A stretch of 64,000 bases of DNA, from assembly GCA_030447445.1 (NCBI GenBank), contig JAUJOW010000006.1, forward strand, positions 89,054-153,053, in the 5' to 3' direction. This DNA comes from Acidimicrobiales bacterium. GTDB lineage: Bacteria; Actinomycetota; Acidimicrobiia; Acidimicrobiales; Iamiaceae. Positions 1 to 12,217 of the stretch are shown here, in pieces. The notes beneath the pieces were generated by a model, which worked only from the letters and a program-made list of their open reading frames with translations, was not told the DNA's origin and did not search any database. Position numbers and translations under genes: made by a program. The stretch's first letter is position 1; each line of letters begins with the position of its first letter.

Positions 1-135
1 CTGCGTCAGGCCGGCCGCCCCCGGGTCCTGATGCTCGTGGAGGGCAGCCCGCCACCGACGCCGGTCGACGACATCGAGGACTGGGTGCGGGCGCCGGTCT
101 CCGACGCCGACCTGCGGGCTCGGGTCGAGTGCTGA
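1..135 (+). CDS. C-terminal end of a receiver-like response regulator (partial, runs off the window start)
   Basis: The frame is open from base 1 to a TGA at 133-135 and encodes 44 residues. A beta strand (RVLMLVEG) is followed by DDIEDWVRAPVSDADLRARV, which resembles the beta5-alpha5 end of OmpR-type receiver domains (the K-P-F..EL.ARV region), with RAP in place of the usual KP. The next frame starts inside this one and encodes a winged-helix domain, so the two are probably one response regulator. A single missing G near 129-130 would join them as ARVEVLNRRLR. The identification rests on a short segment, so it is tentative. Confidence 0.45.
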   Translation: MRQAGRPRVLMLVEGSPPPTPVDDIEDWVRAPVSDADLRARVEC

Positions 136-473
136 ACCGGCGGTTGCGGCCGGTGCCGACCATGGAGGCCGAGCGACCGACCCTCGACGAGGACGGGTTG
201 CTGCGGAGCGGGCACCGGTGGGTGCCGCTGCCGCCGGTCGAGTCCCGGCTCACCCGGGCGCTGCTCGACCGGTTCGGCGCGGTGGTGAGCCGTGACGCGT
301 TGTCCCGGGCCGGCTGGCCGCTCGGCGCGCCGGGCCGCAACGTCCTCGACGTGCACGTGTTGCGCCTCCGCCGGCGGGTGGTCCCCGTCGATCTCGCCAT
401 TCGCACCGTTCGCAGCCGCGGCTACCTGCTCGAGCCGTCAGTCGCGCGCCAGCAGGACGCCCGCGAGGGTTAA
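129..473 (+). CDS. OmpR/PhoB-type winged-helix DNA-binding domain protein
   Basis: This 114-residue frame starts at GTG 129 (a further in-frame ATG lies at 162). It shows the Trans_reg_C fold pattern: LTRALLDRFGAVVSRDALSRAGW is the recognition-helix region and IRTVRSRGYLL is the wing, ending LEP. This is the effector half of OmpR-family regulators and should bind promoter DNA. It overlaps the upstream receiver-like frame by 7 bases in a different frame. Normal family members carry receiver and winged helix in one polypeptide, so this is either a frameshifted gene, a sequence error, or two translationally coupled halves. No target can be inferred. Confidence 0.7.
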   Translation: MLNRRLRPVPTMEAERPTLDEDGLLRSGHRWVPLPPVESRLTRALLDRFGAVVSRDALSRAGWPLGAPGRNVLDVHVLRLRRRVVPVDLAIRTVRSRGYLLEPSVARQQDAREG

Positions 474-538
474 CGCGGCCGACAACCGGTCCCAAACCGC
501 CGACACCGACCGCTTCCTCGTCGCCGTCGACCGCCCCG

Positions 539-1300
539 TCAGCCCCTGGCCTGGGCGGCCACGGCAGCGGCGGCGGCCTGGGCGGCGGCCACGTCGCCGA
601 GGGCCCGCTCGAGGACGGGCACGGCGGCGGTGGGGTGGAAGGCCGCGTCGAGCTCGTAGACGAGCGGGATGCCGGTGGGGATGTTGACCTGGGCGATGGC
701 ATCGTCGGCGATGCCGTCGAGGTGCTTGACGAGGGCTCGCAGGCTGTTGCCGTGGGCGGCGACGAGCACGGTGCGCCCGGCGGCGAGGTCAGCGACGATG
801 GCGTCGAACCAGTACGGCAGCATCCGGGCCACCACGTCGGCGAGGCACTCAGAGGCGGGCAGGACGTCGGGGGAGAGACCGGCGTAACGGCGGTCGTGGT
901 TCGGGGTGTAGGGGTTGTCGGGGGCCAGGGGTGGGGGCGGCACGTCGTAGCTGCGCCGCCAGACGTGCACCTGCTCGTCGCCGTACCGGGCCGCCGTCTC
1001 CGCCTTGTCCCGACCGGTGAGGTCGCCGTAGTGGCGTTCGTTCAGCCGCCAGTGGCGTCGCACCGGGAGCCAGGCCAGATCCATGACGTCGAGGGCGATG
1101 TTGGCGGTGCGCACGGCCCGGGTCTGGACCGAGGTGTGCACGACGTCGAGGAGCAGTCCCGCCTCGGCCATCAGCCGCCCGGCGGTGCGGGCCTCCTCCT
1201 CACCGAGGGCGGACAGGTCGGCGTCCCACCAGCCGGTGAACAGGTTGTCGGCGTTCCAGGTGCTCTGACCGTGGCGGAGGAGCACCAGCGTCGTGGCCAT
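539..1300 (-). CDS. gpmA: 2,3-bisphosphoglycerate-dependent phosphoglycerate mutase
   Basis: Interconverts 3- and 2-phosphoglycerate in glycolysis/gluconeogenesis in the cytoplasm. The protein of about 253 residues begins [16 protein letters not shown], with the LRHG phosphohistidine motif, followed by [25 protein letters not shown], and the second catalytic histidine in [17 protein letters not shown]. An upstream in-frame GTG at 1327 exists, but the family alignment starts at the ATG at 1300, and a TACGCT hexamer sits at exactly -12 to -7 from it, consistent with a leaderless transcript. The C-terminus carries an unusual Ala-rich tail. It diverges from dnaK. Confidence 0.95.
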   Translation of the reverse strand: MATTLVLLRHGQSTWNADNLFTGWWDADLSALGEEEARTAGRLMAEAGLLLDVVHTSVQTRAVRTANIALDVMDLAWLPVRRHWRLNERHYGDLTGRDKAETAARYGDEQVHVWRRSYDVPPPPLAPDNPYTPNHDRRYAGLSPDVLPASECLADVVARMLPYWFDAIVADLAAGRTVLVAAHGNSLRALVKHLDGIADDAIAQVNIPTGIPLVYELDAAFHPTAAVPVLERALGDVAAAQAAAAAVAAQARG

Positions 1301-1345
1301 CGCCGGAGCGTAGGCGCCCGACCGCACGGACAGAACCCCCGAGAG

Positions 1346-1375
1346 GTTGATAAGCCTGCACTCAAGTTTTATAGT
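1346..1375 (+). promoter_or_regulatory. dnaK promoter overlapped by a HAIR-like HspR operator
   Basis: GTTGATA (1346-1352), a 7-base spacer and ACTCAAG (1360-1366) match the geometry of the HspR inverted repeat CTTGAGT-N7-ACTCAAG; the right arm is perfect and the left arm keeps TTGA. The left arm doubles as a -35 box (TTGATA, 1347-1352), followed 17 bases later by a -10 box TATAGT (1370-1375). Repressor binding would therefore block RNA polymerase. The 5' leader is about 30 bases with GGAGG at 1403-1407 before the dnaK ATG. Confidence 0.8.
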
Positions 1376-1412
1376 GAAGCAACTTCAACCGTTTCGCCCC
1401 ACGGAGGCCCCC

Positions 1413-3253
<1,841 letters not shown>

Positions 3254-3257
<4 letters not shown>

Positions 3258-3901
3258 CCGACCGCAAGTCCGCGGCCCCGTCCGAGCCGGCCGCCGACCC
3301 CGACCTCGTTCCCCCCGGGGACGACAGCGGGGCCCCGGCCGGCTTCGACGCGCCGGTCGATCCACCGGCGCCGGAGGCCGGCCCGACGGCCGTGGGCGGC
3401 GCTGAGCGGGCCGACGCCGCCGAGGACCCGGCCGGCCTCGTCGGGCCGCCGGCGGAGGTGTCGGTCGAGGCCCTGCTCGACGACATCGAACGCCTCACCC
3501 GTCAACGGGACGACTACCTGGATGCGCTCCGTCGCTCCCAGGCCGACTTCGAGAACTACCGCAAGCGGATGATGAAGCAGCAGACCGAGCTGGCCGAACA
3601 CGCGACCGTCCGCCTCGTCGAGGAGCTGTTGCCGGTGCTCGACGCCTGCGACGGCGCCGTCCTCCACGGGGAGACGGCGGTCGAGCCCATCTTCGCCGCC
3701 CTCCTCGGCACCCTCGAGAAGGGCGGCCTCGAGCGCATCGACCCGCTCGACGAGCCCTTCGACCCCACGCGCCACGAGGCGGTCATGCACGAGCCGGCCG
3801 AGGGCGACGACGACGGCACGGTGGTGGCCGACGTGATGCGGCGAGGGTACGCCTGGAAGGGCCGGGTCGTGCGACCGGCGATGGTGAAGGTCCGGGGGTA
3901 G
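3254..3901 (+). CDS. grpE: GrpE nucleotide exchange factor
   Basis: Releases ADP from DnaK. The 215-residue protein has a long acidic, Pro/Ala-rich disordered N-terminus (about 70 residues), then a coiled coil ending in the conserved stretch [14 protein letters not shown], and a C-terminal beta domain with [12 protein letters not shown] and the terminal [16 protein letters not shown], both typical GrpE signatures. It overlaps dnaK by four bases and precedes dnaJ by four bases, so it is part of the same transcript and probably translationally coupled. Confidence 0.97.
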
Positions 3902-3905
3902 CGCC

Positions 3906-5060
3906 ATGGCCCCGCAGCGGGAGTGGCTCGAGAAGGACTACTACGCCGTCCTCGGCGTGTCGGACAGCGCGGACCAGAAGGAGATCACCCGCGCCTACCG
4001 AAAGCTGGCGCGGGCCAACCACCCCGACGCCAACGCCGGTGACCCCGCCGCCGAGGAGCGGTTCAAGGAGATCTCCGCCGCCTACGACGTGGTCGGCGAT
4101 CCCGAGAGGCGCAAGGAGTACGACGAGGTCCGCCGGCTGGGCCCGGTGGGGGGGATGTTCGGCCCGGGCCGCGGGTCGGGTGGGTTCGGCCCCGGCGGCT
4201 TCACGTTCACCAGCGATGACGGCGCCGGCATGGGCGACCTCGGGGACCTGCTCGGCGGCCTCTTCGGGCGGGGCCGGCGGTCCGGCGGCGGGCCAGCGCC
4301 GGGCACCGGGCCCCAGCGTGGGGCCGATCTCGAGACAGAGCTGCACCTCTCCTTCGCCGACGCCGCCGCCGGCCTCACCACCGCTCTCCACCTCACGTCC
4401 GAGGCCACCTGCTCCACCTGCCACGGCAGCGGGGCGGCGCCGGGCTCCTCGCCGGTGGTGTGCCCGCGCTGCGCCGGCCGGGGCGTGCTCGACGACAACC
4501 AGGGCCTGTTCAGCTTCAGCAGCCCGTGCCCGCAGTGCGGTGGTCGGGGCATGGTCGTGGAGGACCCCTGCCCGACCTGTCGGGCCACCGGGGTTGAGCG
4601 GCGGCCTCGCGAGGTGAAGGTGCGCATCCCGCCCGGGGTCACCGACGGGTCCCGCATCCGCCTGAAGGGCCGCGGCGGGCCGGGCCGCAACGGTGGTCCC
4701 CCCGGCGACCTGTACGTCGTGTGCCGGGTCGAGCCCCACGAGCTGTTCGGCATCGAGGGCCGCAACCTGACCATCACCGTCCCGGTGACCTTCGCCGAGG
4801 CCGCCCTCGGCGCGGACATCGCCGTACCCACCTTGGAAGGTGGGGCGGTCACGGTGCGGATCCCGCCGGGCACCCGCAGCGGACGGACGTTCCGGGTCAA
4901 GGGTCGGGGCGTGGCCACGCCGAAGGGCACGGGCGACCTGCTCGTGACCGTCGAGGTGGCGGCCCCGGCCCGGTTGTCGGCCGCCGAGCGCAAGGCCGTG
5001 GAAGCGTTGGCGGCCGCCGCCGAGGAGTCCCCGCGGGCCCACCTCGGGGTGCCAACGTGA
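3906..5060 (+). CDS. dnaJ: Hsp40 co-chaperone DnaJ
   Basis: Delivers substrates to DnaK and stimulates its ATPase. Of the 384 residues, 10-75 form the J domain with the HPD motif (NHPDANAGD). A Gly/Phe-rich linker follows, then four zinc-binding CxxC repeats (CSTCHGSG, CPRCAGRG, CPQCGGRG and CPTC in a degenerate CPTCRATG), then the C-terminal substrate-binding domains (DGSRIRLKGRGGPG, DLYVVCRVEPH). The last zinc repeat ends ATG instead of GxG, a mild deviation. It ends in GTGA, overlapping the hspR start. Confidence 0.97.
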   Translation: MAPQREWLEKDYYAVLGVSDSADQKEITRAYRKLARANHPDANAGDPAAEERFKEISAAYDVVGDPERRKEYDEVRRLGPVGGMFGPGRGSGGFGPGGFTFTSDDGAGMGDLGDLLGGLFGRGRRSGGGPAPGTGPQRGADLETELHLSFADAAAGLTTALHLTSEATCSTCHGSGAAPGSSPVVCPRCAGRGVLDDNQGLFSFSSPCPQCGGRGMVVEDPCPTCRATGVERRPREVKVRIPPGVTDGSRIRLKGRGGPGRNGGPPGDLYVVCRVEPHELFGIEGRNLTITVPVTFAEAALGADIAVPTLEGGAVTVRIPPGTRSGRTFRVKGRGVATPKGTGDLLVTVEVAAPARLSAAERKAVEALAAAAEESPRAHLGVPT

Positions 5061-5443
5061 AGCGGCGCAACGCCAGCGCGGTGTACGTCATCTCGGTGGC
5101 GGCCGAGCTGGCCGGCGTCCACCCCCAGACGTTGCGCATCTACGAGCGGCGCGGCCTGGTTGATCCCGCCCGCACGGCCGGCGGCAGCCGCCGCTACAGC
5201 GACGCCGACATCGCCCTGCTCCGTCGCATCACCGATCTCACCGAGGATGGCCTCAACCTGGCCGGCGTGCAGCGGGTCCTAGAGCTGGAAGCGGAGGTCG
5301 ATCGCCTGCAGGCCGAGCTGGAGGAGCTTCAGCGCTCCTCCGAAGAGGCCGTCGCCGAGGCACACCGCCACCACCGCCGCGACCTCGTCCCGGTGAAGCA
5401 GTCCCTCGTGCTCTACCAGGGCCGCCGTCGGCGAGCCCGCTAG
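5057..5443 (+). CDS. hspR: Heat-shock repressor HspR (MerR family)
   Basis: This 128-residue MerR-type regulator carries the helix-turn-helix segment AAELAGVHPQTLRIYERRGLVDPARTAGGSRRYS, followed by a second helix pair and a coiled coil (about residues 70-105) for dimerisation. The start is the GTG at 5057, translationally coupled to dnaJ through GTGA; a further GTG at 5081 is in frame. In actinobacteria HspR with DnaK as co-repressor binds HAIR sites at dnaK and clpB. Candidate sites lie at 1346-1366 and 6001-6025 here, so the gene probably autoregulates its own operon. Confidence 0.93.
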   Translation: MKRRNASAVYVISVAAELAGVHPQTLRIYERRGLVDPARTAGGSRRYSDADIALLRRITDLTEDGLNLAGVQRVLELEAEVDRLQAELEELQRSSEEAVAEAHRHHRRDLVPVKQSLVLYQGRRRRAR

Positions 5444-5470
5444 CACCGGCGACGGCCCACTCCTGACCGG

Positions 5471-5899
5471 CTAGTTGTCGGTCTCCTCCTCGACCTCCTG
5501 CTCGATATCTTCGCCGAAGTCCTCCCGACACTCCTCCTGTTCGGTCGCGTTGTCCGCCTCGTCGAGGCAGTCCTGCAAGTTCTCGATCTCGTCCTGGAGC
5601 ACGTTGCCCACGAAGAAGCCCAGTGCCACAGAAGCGACGATGGCGATCACGCCGAGGACGATGCCGGCCGTGGCCATGCCCCCGTTGGTGGCCTGGCCTT
5701 TCTTGGCCCGGCCGCGACCGATGAACCCGAGGATGATGGCGATGATGCCGAGGATCACGCCACCGAAGACGATGATGATGCCGAGGATGGCCAGGATGCC
5801 CACGATCAGGGCGGCGGTGCCCAACCCGTTGCGGGGCTTCTGTGGGTATCCGGCAGCACCGCTGCTGCCAACTGGCTGCTGGGGCGGGTTGCTGGACAT
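5471..5899 (-). CDS. Small DUF4190-like membrane protein with acidic C-terminus
   Basis: 142 residues. A short Pro/Gln-rich N-terminus is followed by two hydrophobic segments (GTAALIVGILAILGIIIVFGG and MATAGIVLGVIAIVASVALG) separated by a basic loop RGRAKKGQ, which is the DUF4190 pattern. A Glu/Asp-rich tail with two Cys (NLQDCLDE, EQEECRED) is probably extracytoplasmic. The start ATG at 5897-5899 has a GGAGG box upstream on the minus strand. It is convergent with hspR and divergent from clpB. Function unknown; similar proteins are common in actinobacteria. Confidence 0.75.
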   Translation of the reverse strand: MSSNPPQQPVGSSGAAGYPQKPRNGLGTAALIVGILAILGIIIVFGGVILGIIAIILGFIGRGRAKKGQATNGGMATAGIVLGVIAIVASVALGFFVGNVLQDEIENLQDCLDEADNATEQEECREDFGEDIEQEVEEETDN

Positions 5900-6000
5900 G
5901 GTTCCTCCGCAAGGGGGTCGGTTGTGACGGCCCCTACCTTTCCCCATCGGCCAGGTCTGAACCCGAACCTCTTGCCGCCGGACCCGAAGTCGACGCCCAG

Positions 6001-6046
6001 AAGTTGACAATGATCTTGTCAACTTTGGCCGGCCGGTGGGTACCAT
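6001..6046 (+). promoter_or_regulatory. clpB operator (perfect 25-bp palindrome) and putative leaderless promoter
   Basis: AAGTTGACAA (6001-6010) and TTGTCAACTT (6016-6025) form a perfect inverted repeat around TGATC. With HAIR geometry (7-base arms, 7-base spacer) the arms are GTTGACA and TGTCAAC, sharing the TTGA core with the dnaK site. TTGTCA (6016-6021) could act as a -35 box, and TACCAT (6041-6046) is a -10 box lying exactly -12 to -7 from the clpB ATG at 6053, so the transcript is probably leaderless. No Shine-Dalgarno is present. Confidence 0.72.
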
Positions 6047-6052
6047 GGGGGC

Positions 6053-8556
<2,504 letters not shown>

Positions 8557-8623
8557 TCGGCTCTGTGTACCGGGTGGCGCGTCGGGAAGGGCGCCCGATG
8601 CCCCCACTCAGATCGGAGCCAGC

Positions 8624-8758
8624 ATGCGCGCACGACGTCTACTCGGTGCCCTGTCCCTCTCGGTGTTGCTCGTCGGTGGGACGGCGTTGTCGGGGTGCGG
8701 TGACGAGGAGGGTGAGGACGAGATCGGCGACGAGGAGATCATCGACAGCGAGGACTGA
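8624..8758 (+). CDS. Very small acidic lipoprotein
   Basis: 44 residues starting MRARRLLGALSLSVLLVGG, a signal peptide with basic n-region and hydrophobic core, then a lipobox LSGC and a short mature part that is almost entirely Asp/Glu/Ile/Gly (GDEEGEDEIGDEEIIDSED). The ATG at 8624 has a GGAG-like box about seven bases upstream. It lies 67 bases after clpB on the same strand. The lipobox cysteine predicts lipidation and surface anchoring. Function unknown; it is easily missed by length-limited gene finders. Confidence 0.6.
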   Translation: MRARRLLGALSLSVLLVGGTALSGCGDEEGEDEIGDEEIIDSED

Positions 8759-8760
8759 CC

Positions 8761-8805
8761 GTCCGACCGACCGACCGCGAGCAGAGCGAGCGTTGTTGGT
8801 CGGAC
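8761..8805. terminator. Inverted repeat between convergent genes
   Basis: GTCCGACC (8761-8768) and GGTCGGAC (8798-8805) are 8-bp perfect arms around a 29-base loop. It starts two bases after the lipoprotein stop and before the end of the oppositely oriented acyl-CoA synthetase. The position suits a terminator, but there is no T tract and the loop is long. The remaining 8806-8862 bases are G-rich with no gene that I can see. Confidence 0.35.
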
Positions 8806-8862
8806 CAGATGAGGACAGCCCGCGAAGCGGATCCTTGAGGGGGCCGGGGGCGGAACCCCGCG

Positions 8863-10674
8863 TTAGGAGTAGAGCGCCTCGATCTCGGCGGCGTACTTGG
8901 CGTGGATTCCTCGGCGCTTCAGCTTGGAGGTGGGCGTGAGCTCTTCGGAGTCGGGTTGCCACTCCTCGCCGAGCAGGCGGACCTTCTTGACCCGTTCGGC
9001 GTTGTTGAACTCGGCCATCACCTCGGTCACGCCCTTCTCCACGGCGGCGACCACCTCGTCGTTGGTGGCCAGGTCGGCGAGGGAGGTGGACTCGATGCCG
9101 TGCTGTTGGGCCCACGTCGGAGCCGTGTCCGGGTCGAGCACGACCAGCGCCGAGACGAACGGGCGCTTGTCCCCGATGGCGCAGGCCTGGCCGACCAGCG
9201 GCACCATCTTGAGGGCGGCCTCGAGGTTGGCCGGGCTGATGTTCTTGCCCCCGGCGGTGATGATCAGCTCCTTCTTCCGGTCGACGATGCGGAAGTAGCC
9301 GTCTTCGTCGACCTCGCCGATGTCACCCGAGTGCAGCCACCCTTCGTCGTCCTTGGCCTCGGCGGTCTTCTCGGGCTGGTCGAGGTAGCCGAGGAAGACG
9401 TTGCCACCCCGGCAGATGACCTCGCCGTCCTCGGCCACGGTCACCTCGCAGCCGGGGATGGCGGGACCGACCGTGCCGGGCTTGATGCGATGCGGGGTCC
9501 AGGTCATTGGCCCCGAGCTCTCCGACATGCCGTAGATCTCCGACATTGGGACGCCGATGGCCCGGAACCAGGCCAGCAGGTCCGGCGGAATCGGGGCGGC
9601 GCCGGTGATGGCCACGTCGAGCTGGTCGAGGCCGAGCATCTCGCGCACGCCGCGGAAGGCGACGCTGTCGAGGAAGTCCCACGTCTGGCGCTGCTCGTCG
9701 GTGGCGTTGTCCCAGGCCAGCTCGAGTGCCAACGGCTTGGCCGCCTCGACCGCCTCGTCGAACTTGGCGGCGTCGTCGGGCTTGGCCGCCAGGGCCCCCA
9801 TCACCCCGGCGTGGATCTTCTCCCAGACGCGGGGCACCCCGAACATGACGTTCGGCTTCACCTCTCGGGCGTAGGCGGCGACCTGGCCGGGCACGGGACA
9901 GGTGGAGACCTCGTAGCCGAGGGTGGCCTGCTGGTAGTGGCTGGTCATGCGCTCGGCGATGTGGGCCATCGGCAGATAGGACACGAGGCGCTTGCCGGCG
10001 AACTCCGACAGACCGAAGGCCAGCCTCAGGCTCTCGACGGTCCAGCACACGTTGTAGTGCGAGAGCATCACGCCCTTCGGGGGCCCGGTGGTGCCCGAGG
10101 TGTAGATGACGGTGGCGAGATCGTCAGGGCTGCCGCCGGCGGCAGCCTCGGCCAGGCCGATCGGGTCGTGGGCGAGGAGCTCGTCCCAGTCGAAGGCCAC
10201 GCCGCCGCCCTGGTCACCGTCCCGCCGCACCAGCCCGATCGCCTTGAGGTCCGGGAGCTGGTCGCGCACCGGGGTGAACCGGCCGAGGAAGCCGGCGTCC
10301 TCGACCACGCCGAGCTTGGCCCGGCAGTGCCCGACGAGGTAGGCGACCTGGTCGGGGGAGGAGGAGTTGTAGATGGAGATGGGGGTGGCCCCGCACATGA
10401 GCGCGGCCATGTCGAGCACGTGGAACTCGGGGCAGTTGCTCATCATCAAGACGATGCGGTCGGTGGGCCCGAGCCCCTGGGCCCGGAAGCCGGCGGCCGC
10501 TCGGGCCACCCGGTCGCCGTAGTCGGCGAAGGTCCACTCCGCCCAGCTGCCGTCGGGTTCCTTCCAACGCAGCGCCACGTGGTCGGCGAGGCGCTCGACG
10601 GTGGCCACGAAGTTGCGGGCCACCGTCTGGCCCTCGACGGTGCGGTCGATGTCCTCGCTTCGGACGTCCGTCAT
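8863..10674 (-). CDS. Long-chain acyl-CoA synthetase (AMP-forming), FadD15-like
   Basis: Activates fatty acids to acyl-CoA by way of acyl-AMP, probably at the membrane. The 603-residue protein has the AMP-binding P-loop YTSGTTGPPKGVMLSH near residue 185, the linker/adenylate motifs (EIYGMSESSG, GWLHSGDIGEVDEDGYFRIVDRKKELIITAGGKNISP), and a C-terminal lid domain. The ATG at 10674 follows a purine-rich GGAGGAAGGGAG region and matches the family start; a longer in-frame extension to 10800 lacks similarity. It diverges from the thiolase gene, so the two may share a fatty-acid degradation context. Confidence 0.92.
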   Translation of the reverse strand: MTDVRSEDIDRTVEGQTVARNFVATVERLADHVALRWKEPDGSWAEWTFADYGDRVARAAAGFRAQGLGPTDRIVLMMSNCPEFHVLDMAALMCGATPISIYNSSSPDQVAYLVGHCRAKLGVVEDAGFLGRFTPVRDQLPDLKAIGLVRRDGDQGGGVAFDWDELLAHDPIGLAEAAAGGSPDDLATVIYTSGTTGPPKGVMLSHYNVCWTVESLRLAFGLSEFAGKRLVSYLPMAHIAERMTSHYQQATLGYEVSTCPVPGQVAAYAREVKPNVMFGVPRVWEKIHAGVMGALAAKPDDAAKFDEAVEAAKPLALELAWDNATDEQRQTWDFLDSVAFRGVREMLGLDQLDVAITGAAPIPPDLLAWFRAIGVPMSEIYGMSESSGPMTWTPHRIKPGTVGPAIPGCEVTVAEDGEVICRGGNVFLGYLDQPEKTAEAKDDEGWLHSGDIGEVDEDGYFRIVDRKKELIITAGGKNISPANLEAALKMVPLVGQACAIGDKRPFVSALVVLDPDTAPTWAQQHGIESTSLADLATNDEVVAAVEKGVTEVMAEFNNAERVKKVRLLGEEWQPDSEELTPTSKLKRRGIHAKYAAEIEALYS

Positions 10675-10835
10675 CGAGGTCTCCCTTCCTCCGGCGTGAC
10701 TGATGGCACGCGCACTAGCACTACCACGGACCGGGGAGCGGTGCCTGGTTGCGGGATCGGGCTCCGCGCCGCCAGACTCCGAGCGACCGAACCAGCGCAC
10801 CGTCGGCCCGGCCGACGGAGGAGGAGCCCCCCACC

Positions 10836-12035
10836 ATGGCCACCGCAGTCATCGTCGACGCCCTGCGCACACCGGGCGGCAAGCGCTTCGGGAAGCTCTC
10901 GGGTTGGCACCCCGCCGATCTCGCCGGTGAGGTGCTGCGGGCGCTCGCCGAGCGCAACGACCTCGACCCGGAGGTGATCGACGACGTCATCATGGGTTGC
11001 GTCATGCAGGTTGGCAGCCAAGGGTTGAACATCGGCCGCAACGCCGTGCTCGCCGCCGGCTTCCCCGAGGAGGTGCCGGCCACCACCATCGACCGCCAGT
11101 GCGGGTCCTCGCAGCAGTCGGCCCACTTCGCCGCCCAGGGCGTGATCGCCGGGGCCTACGACGTGGTCGTCGCCGCCGGGGTGGAGGTCATGTCGACCAC
11201 GCCCATGGGGGCGTCGGTGACCGCCGGCAGCTTCCCGTTCGGTCCCAAGGTGCTGGCCCGCTACGAAGGCGTGGGTGGCCTCGTGCCCCAGGGCATCTCG
11301 GCCGAGCTGATCGCCGACAAGTGGGGCCTGTCCCGCGAGGACCTCGACGCCTTCGGGGCCCGCAGCCAGCAGCGAGCGCTGGCCGCCACCGAGGAGGGAC
11401 GGTTCGAGACCGAGATCCTCCCGGTTCCAGCCATGCCCCTCGACAAGGAGACGGGCAAGCTCATCGAGAGCGACGAGACGGTCTCCACCGACGAGGGGAT
11501 CCGGCCCGGGACCACGGCGGAGACGTTGGCCAAGCTGAAGCCGGCGTTCAAGCCGGCCGAGGAGGGCGGGAAGGTCACCGCCGGCAACAGCTCCCAGATC
11601 ACCGACGGCGCCTCGGCCGTGCTCATCATGAGCGAGGAGAAGGCCTCGGCTCTGGGCCTGACCCCCCGGGCCCGGTTCCACACCTTCGCCCTGGCCGGCG
11701 TCGATCCCGTCACCATGCTCACCGGCCCCATCCCGGCCACGGAGAAGGCGCTGGAGCGCTCGGGCCTGTCGGTCGACGACATCGACCTGTTCGAGGTGAA
11801 CGAGGCGTTCGCGTCGGTGGTGCTGGCCTGGGAGAAGGAGCTGCACCCCGACATGGACCGGGTGAACGTCAACGGCGGGGCCATCGCCCTCGGCCACCCC
11901 CTCGGCTGCTCGGGGACGAAGCTGATGGCCACGCTGGTCAACGAGCTCGAGCGCACCGGCGGGCGCTACGGGCTGCAGACCATGTGCGAGGGCGGCGGCA
12001 TGGCCAACGCCACCATCATCGAGCGGCTCGGGTAG
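10836..12035 (+). CDS. Acetyl-CoA acetyltransferase (thiolase)
   Basis: Catalyses thiolytic cleavage of 3-ketoacyl-CoA or the reverse condensation. The 399 residues include the nucleophilic cysteine in DRQCGSSQQS (near 89), VNEAFASV, NGGAIALGHPLGCSG with the catalytic His, and a second Cys in the LGCSG loop. The ATG at 10836 is preceded by GGAGGAGG about ten bases upstream. It diverges from the acyl-CoA synthetase. The degradative (FadA-like) rather than biosynthetic role is inferred from that neighbour only. Confidence 0.93.
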   Translation: MATAVIVDALRTPGGKRFGKLSGWHPADLAGEVLRALAERNDLDPEVIDDVIMGCVMQVGSQGLNIGRNAVLAAGFPEEVPATTIDRQCGSSQQSAHFAAQGVIAGAYDVVVAAGVEVMSTTPMGASVTAGSFPFGPKVLARYEGVGGLVPQGISAELIADKWGLSREDLDAFGARSQQRALAATEEGRFETEILPVPAMPLDKETGKLIESDETVSTDEGIRPGTTAETLAKLKPAFKPAEEGGKVTAGNSSQITDGASAVLIMSEEKASALGLTPRARFHTFALAGVDPVTMLTGPIPATEKALERSGLSVDDIDLFEVNEAFASVVLAWEKELHPDMDRVNVNGGAIALGHPLGCSGTKLMATLVNELERTGGRYGLQTMCEGGGMANATIIERLG

Positions 12036-12063
12036 CGCCAGCGGCGCTCGTCCGGCCCCTGGA

Positions 12064-12103
12064 GGGTCGGGGCCCTCGGAATCCGAGGGCCGGAGCGCAC
12101 AGG
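12064..12103. repeat. Intergenic hairpin repeat, copy 1
   Basis: A 40-base unit beginning GGGTCGGGGCCCTCGG and ending GGAGCGCACAGG. It contains CCCTCGG-AAT-CCGAGGG, a perfect 7-bp stem with a three-base loop. It follows the thiolase stop by 28 bases and is repeated at 12126-12165 and, more diverged, at 39004-39043. It could also serve as a terminator for the thiolase gene. Confidence 0.7.
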
Positions 12104-12125
12104 TCACGCAGTCGCCGTCATCGCT

Positions 12126-12165
12126 GGGTCGGGGCCCTCGGAAACCGAGGGTGGGAGCCCACAGG
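12126..12165. repeat. Intergenic hairpin repeat, copy 2
   Basis: Same 40-base unit as at 12064, with stem CCCTCGG-AAA-CCGAGGG. The unit start, the stem and the terminal CACAGG are conserved while the loop and the three bases after the stem vary. That pattern suggests selection for structure or recent duplication. Confidence 0.7.
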
Positions 12166-12217
12166 ACGCCCGCCCACCCGCCGTCCGGCCGTCGGCCACC
12201 CGTAGGCTGGCGCCGCT

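Noticed and set aside
8902-10977. 691-codon plus-strand frame opposite the acyl-CoA synthetase
   Set aside because: Antisense shadow: Gly/Val/Asp-rich repeats with no recognisable fold; the minus-strand gene has every expected motif.
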